From: Hyphochytrium catenoides
Lineage: Eukaryota; Sar; Hyphochytriomycetes; Hyphochytriales; Hyphochytriaceae
Assembly (NCBI GenBank): GCA_900088475.1
Contig: FLMG01003999.1
Coordinates: 79,694-143,693, forward strand
DNA length: 64,000 nucleotides
Reading direction: 5' to 3'
The translations under genes and the position numbers were made by a program. The notes under the pieces were generated by a model. The model was given only the letters and a program-made list of their open reading frames with translations, did no database searches and was not told where the DNA came from. Positions 59,551 to 64,000 of the stretch are shown here, in pieces (the first letter of the stretch is position 1; the number at the start of each line of letters is the position of its first letter).

Positions 59551-62500
59551 TTAGTTTACAGTCGTTCTATGAGCTGGGATGTCTCCCCTCTGGTTGAAAA
59601 AGGCTTCTTCCAGCTCCGCAAGCATCTTGTTTGTAACCTTGAAGGTCAAGGCCCTGGGCACTAGAACGTCCACAGCCAATATTGACTGCAGGAGTCCGAA
59701 AGCGCAGAAAAATGTCATCCATGGCGTCAAAGAGAGCAGGTCAGACGTGAAGTCGTGAGATCAGAGCCAGCATTTCGAAGCGCAATAGTTTAAAGGTGTC
59801 GATGGCCGTTCGAAGGTTATAGAATTCGCATGGGCTACCGGACTGGAGGTGCATTGAGGAGACTTACCCTGTCTGGGAAGGTGTTCAGCAGGTGCATCAT
59901 CTGAAGTTATTTAGCAAAGTTAGCCCCGTCTCTTCTTGTCGTGAGTATCCCATAACTCTATCACTCACCCCATCCAAGCCAGACGCTAGCAGCTTGTCCT
60001 CAGAGAGCTCCAGAATAGCTAAAGAGATACGAAAGAAGATTTTCCAGTTACGCTCGTAGACGAAGATATCCCATATTCGTGCTAAGGTGGCTTCAGGCAT
60101 AGCGGGAATGTACCTGTGACGGGCCAGCAGAGCCATTAGCACAATGAAGTCACCTCTGCCTGTTTTAAGCAGCTGGCTTCTTCTGCCAACCACTTACGTG
60201 AACAATGTGTTAAACCAGCCGATAAGGAACATGTCCACCATCAGCCATTCATCTGCAAAATGCTCAGCGAGACGGGGGAGAAAGGTCCGGAAGAGGGACT
60301 GGAACTGAAAACATGAAACATGTACCTGGTCTAAGCCGGGCCTACAAGTAGGGAAGGAGATAAGTCTGAGAGTTTGTAGAGGATGAGGACGATAAGTGGT
60401 CCTGATAGCTCCAGCTTTGTAAAATAAGATTGGGTCACGCATGAGACGCTGCTGATAGTCAATTGAGACCTTGATAATGGTTGCATGGGCAGACTACTAA
60501 GAGGCAGGTCTTTCGTACATGTACATCTGCTTGAGCTTGTAGTACTCCATCATGCACCGCATCACCCAGTAGACCTGTTCCTCCCACTCTAGGGTCAATG
60601 AGTCCTCCTCCTTCCCTTCCAGGTCCATTTCAGTCAATATCTAAGGTACAGAATGTGGTCACAGGTCATTAGGACTGACCGACATTATCATAACCAACGG
60701 TTAATGCAGAGAGGGCTGCGTAAATGCTATTTGACCAGTGGGTGTCAAGGGCAGAGAGCTTGAAATCGCAGTATACTCACTATTGCCAGAGACTCCGGAA
60801 GCTCGATGGTGCGCATGAGAAATGCAGCCACATAGTCCATTCCCTGACAATATCCCACGTCCGGATAGGTGACCGACAGAGCTCGGAGGACACCAGCGAG
60901 GATAACTCTCTTCATGAACCTGCACTTGGCTGATGACATCGCGATATCAGAGACCTCATATGACTCGTAGGTTCTCTATCTCCACGGGACTGTCTTAACA
61001 ATATGTTTGTCTCCTCGGGCTTCTCTTACGCTCATAGTGCGTCCCATTTAGTTACTTCCCTTAGACACTAACCCTATACAATGACTTGATTGCTTTGAGT
61101 CATCCATCCCGGCCCGATCAACCTTTTGGTCCAGCTCCCAAGCTCAGATCTTTGGTGGGTGAGGAAGAACTAGGTCACAAACCTGACTCTTGACTCTCCG
61201 AGTCATCATGGACTCTGTCCCCTTCGACTAGTTTGTGCGGGGCAATCTTCCCATATGTTCGACGGACATCCAATAAGATTTGCTCCTTCCACGGAGAAGT
61301 CGAGAGCGCCAGCCTGCAGATATTTCGGTACTCGGCTGGCCAGCTTGTTGAGAAGAAAAGAGCACTAGTGGGGAACGATAAGACTAATTAGGAGCAACAG
61401 ACTCAGAGAGTGGTCTTACCCAGTGATGTGCCTAATAAATAGTGGTCTACAGGTCTTGGGTACCCCTTGATAGCGGATGCACCACTTCCAAAGGCGCCTT
61501 TCATAAAGTACGCTGTCGTTCCATCTTCGACACGTCAACGAGGCTGCCATTAAATCTATGATGCTAGGAACAAGCATTTGTCAGCCCTGGGGAACATAGT
61601 CAACTCTTATAGTCGTGGGAAAGGTTGCGAACTTTTGAACCGTGATCTAGTCAGACTCTGTACCTGCCACAATAGACCATGATACGCTGGATAAGGTGAG
61701 GATTGGAGTCAAACAACGGCTTCCAGGCCGGGTTCCGCATTGTCGCTTCAAAATCTCGCTTAAGGGAGGCCGTCGGTCGGAGGAGCTCTTCAGGCTGAAC
61801 ATAGGGTTGTCCCCGACTGGATACAGGCTCTAAAGCTCCTCCAGCCTCCTCATGGTCATGGTCAATAGGGAGAGCATCGATAAGGGCATAATCCTCTTCC
61901 TCACTCAGGTCAGAGGCTGAGCTGTCATCATGGAAATAGATGGCTTGCCAGTCATAGGGGGGATGTGAACCATCAGCTCCGGCGTACTCTGCGCAGCGAA
62001 AGTGAAATTTAATTATCCCTTCACTGGCACGGAGCCATATTCACTGCCTTGGTTGAGAGCTAGATCGACCCATTACCTTGGTTTACGAACCGAAGGCTAT
62101 GCGCCTTTGCATCATTGACACGCCTGCAACCCTCATCCTCGGCAGTTAGCACCACCTATGCCGCCATGCTAGTAATCAGACTCAAGAAGAGGAATTCAGC
62201 AACGGAAAGCAGAGTTCCTTTTCCCTACCTCCTTCTTCTCCGTAAGATTAAGGCTCTGGGAAAGCGATTGAATGTGGTCGAACACCCGTCGAGGCTTCAA
62301 GTGCCATCTTACTCTGGATTGAAAGTGGCCCCATTCTGTGGCACGGTGACGAGGATACTACTGTTACACTGAAGGCATGTCAAGAAACACTCGTCCTTGG
62401 GCCTTACTTTGTTTGTTAAGTGAGAAGTTTGCCGGTCTGAGATGCTTGACTACTCCACCGCCATGAGACTGCTTCTGCTTCAAGGTAAGCCTTCCCAGCT

Positions 62501-62746
62501 CAATCAATAGGCTTAATTCAACCTAGCTACCTGCGCTCGTGCTTTTCGTGGACCATCAGAATTAGCGGGGCTTGGTGTTCTTGGGCCCCCCGGCCCGATG
62601 AGTATTCGCTGCTTCAGGGGGCTCCGGGTGTCGTGGGCAGCTGGCCCATTAGATCGTACTATAGAAGTCGGAGCAATACCGGCCAACCCTGGGTCTTTAC
62701 TTCTCCTGCGCCGCCTTTGTTCTCTGGTCCCATTTGGTGCGTCCAT
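59551..62746 (-). CDS. TBC-domain Rab GTPase-activating protein with N-terminal F-box-like segment
   Basis: TBC proteins stimulate GTP hydrolysis by Rab GTPases in membrane traffic. The ATG at 62746 opens a basic, Pro-rich N-terminus (MDAPNGTREQRRRRRSKDPG). Exons near 62500-62070 and 61990-61690 encode a disordered acidic region (SASDLSEEEDYALIDALPID). An F-box-like helix pair follows: NPHLIQRIMVYCG, then IDLMAASLTCRRWNDSVLYE and RRLWKWCIRYQGV (61560-61430). The TBC domain carries both catalytic fingers: Arg in QILLDVRRTYG (IxxDxxR, near 61260) and Gln in PDVGYCQGMDYVAAFLMRTI (YxQ, near 60850). Later blocks are FLPRLAEHFADEWLMVDMFL, ATLARIWDIFVYERNWKIFF and ALTFKVTNKMLAELEEAFF, with a stop at 59551-59553. 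Short introns separate at least ten exons. The last splice, near 59700, is approximate. Confidence 0.82.
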
Positions 62747-64000
62747 GCCCTTCGAAAAGACGTGGCGGGGTCACAACGGAAACTATACTCGGTTATCCGA
62801 GGTACGCGTCAACATGATGAGGTTGACAGCCTCGGTATGTAAGAGTAGGAAGAGACGCTGCCATCATGAGGACCATAAATTAGAGTAGATTAGATCAGTC
62901 TCCAGTGGTCTCCAGCCGGCGCCATCTTCTCTTTTGATGAGATCCAGCGTCCTTGGTCCGGCCGGGCTGCCGATAGATGAGATGATGCGCCATTCTTCGA
63001 CATGCTCTTGCTGCTCGTACAGTACAAGTACCAGCATCCGAAAACTGATGACGGCACAAGAGATAGAGCTCAGCTACCAGTTCGCCACCAGAATACTGTA
63101 CAGTACTTTATTTTATGGGAACTGAGAACTGACCAACAATAATGATAACTACTAATCACAGTCATTGATCATCAACAACATAATTGGCTCTAGTTATCCA
63201 AGACTGAGAAAACAACAGCTTGTCCTACCAGCAGTCCATCCTTATGATGATGATGATGAGGCAGGCCCGCTCTACTTATTATAAAAAAAGGTACGTAGTA
63301 CCTGTCGCAGGCATTATTTTTCTTATTGCTGAGTGGTTGATGACGGCCATAGCATAGTTACCGATAAGTGCATGCAGGACCTACGCTTCCTCTGTGGAGA
63401 AGGAGGCGAGTAAATGCCTCCTCCTTTATTTTATCAGTAACGCAAAAAGAAGCGCTATCAAACGTTATTTTCGAGGAAAAGTCGTCGACTGTCACATTGA
63501 TAATGGTTGGGGGTCCTACTACCAGGCATCTAAATGCCCGCTACTACTTTTATTGCATGATGGTTATGACGGTAATGATAAGAAGTAAATTCCCGACCTT
63601 ACATTATCTGAGCTCATCAGAAGAACTCATCACGGAGCTTACTACTGAGTTGATGATGGTGGTCTGCGGAAGGACAGAGGACGCCGGGCCAAAGCAGTCC
63701 GTATCAGGCCTGAACGAAGTGCGTGCATGCTGCCACCGTCGTCACCACTTGTTGTTTGGTTAGCAGCAGCTGCCGCAGCCGTCATCATTAAAAAGTAACA
63801 ACCCAGCTTCTGGTGCCAGAAGAAATGCCGAGGCAAGCCCAGACAATAATAAATGCAGGTCTAAAGAAGAAGCAGCGGATAGTGAAGGATGTGACGACTA
63901 CCGCCGCTTGTTGACGTCGTCAGTACGATCACTTTGAGGAGGAAAAAAAGAAAGGAGAAAAAAGCAGAAAGGGCAGCTGGGGTTTGGGGGTGGTTGGTGG
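62747..64000. other. Gene-poor terminal stretch
   Basis: No supported gene. It holds a GAT trinucleotide run (about 63244-63259), a short hairpin (AGGAGGC 63401-63407 with GCCTCCT 63416-63422) and a G/A-rich end. A 131-codon forward frame at 63368-63763 has low-complexity content and no motif. Confidence 0.5.

Noticed and set aside
63368-63763. 131-codon forward frame near the right edge
   Set aside because: Composition is unlike the real genes here, with no motif, start context or splice support.

Overview
This is a nuclear DNA window from a eukaryote with a compact, intron-rich genome. Most genes are split by short GT-AG introns (about 45-280 bp, donors mostly GTAAG or GTGAG). The conserved genes are eukaryotic housekeeping types: eIF2B gamma, KRR1, TMEM135, lipin, a giant USP, an anoctamin, TPS/TPP, mitochondrial Lon and a TBC RabGAP. 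There is no operon structure, CRISPR array, insertion sequence, rRNA or convincing tRNA. The set (a fused trehalose synthase/phosphatase beside lipin, anoctamin and a USP9X/USP24-like enzyme) suits a protist or alga, but I cannot name the lineage from sequence alone.

Layout, left to right: the 3' part of eIF2B gamma (+, 77-1555) converges on a coiled-coil MAP3K-like kinase (-, 1803-7335). A GA-rich divergent promoter region separates that kinase from KRR1 (+, 8624-10566). KRR1 converges on TMEM135 (-, 10784-12805), which is divergent from a small spliced gene I reconstruct at 12931-13439 (+). Next come a SEA-like single-pass membrane protein (-, 14088-15885), a gene-poor 3.7 kb, a BED-finger protein (+, 19560-20138), a protein dense in S-P-x-K/R sites (+, 21571-22122), a second reconstructed spliced gene (+, 22729-23451), and a lipin phosphatidate phosphatase (+, 24126-27293).

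The lipin ends 110 bp from the 3' end of a giant ubiquitin-specific protease that fills 27404-39202 (-). Then follow an anoctamin with an 89-base assembly gap (+, 40448-44060), a small secreted protein (+, 45243-46007), a gene-poor 3.5 kb, an intronless trehalose-6-phosphate synthase/phosphatase (+, 49547-51910), mitochondrial Lon protease (+, 53388-59469), and an F-box-like/TBC RabGAP (-, 59551-62746) whose 3' end lies 81 bp from that of Lon. The last 1.25 kb shows no gene I can support.

The genes do not form one pathway. Recurrent themes are protein quality control and ubiquitin (USP, Lon, F-box-like protein), translation and ribosome assembly (eIF2B, KRR1), and lipid, membrane or organelle biology (lipin, anoctamin, TMEM135, TBC). 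Multi-exon coordinates are hand-inferred from open frames, splice signals and phase; outer ends are more reliable than individual exon edges.
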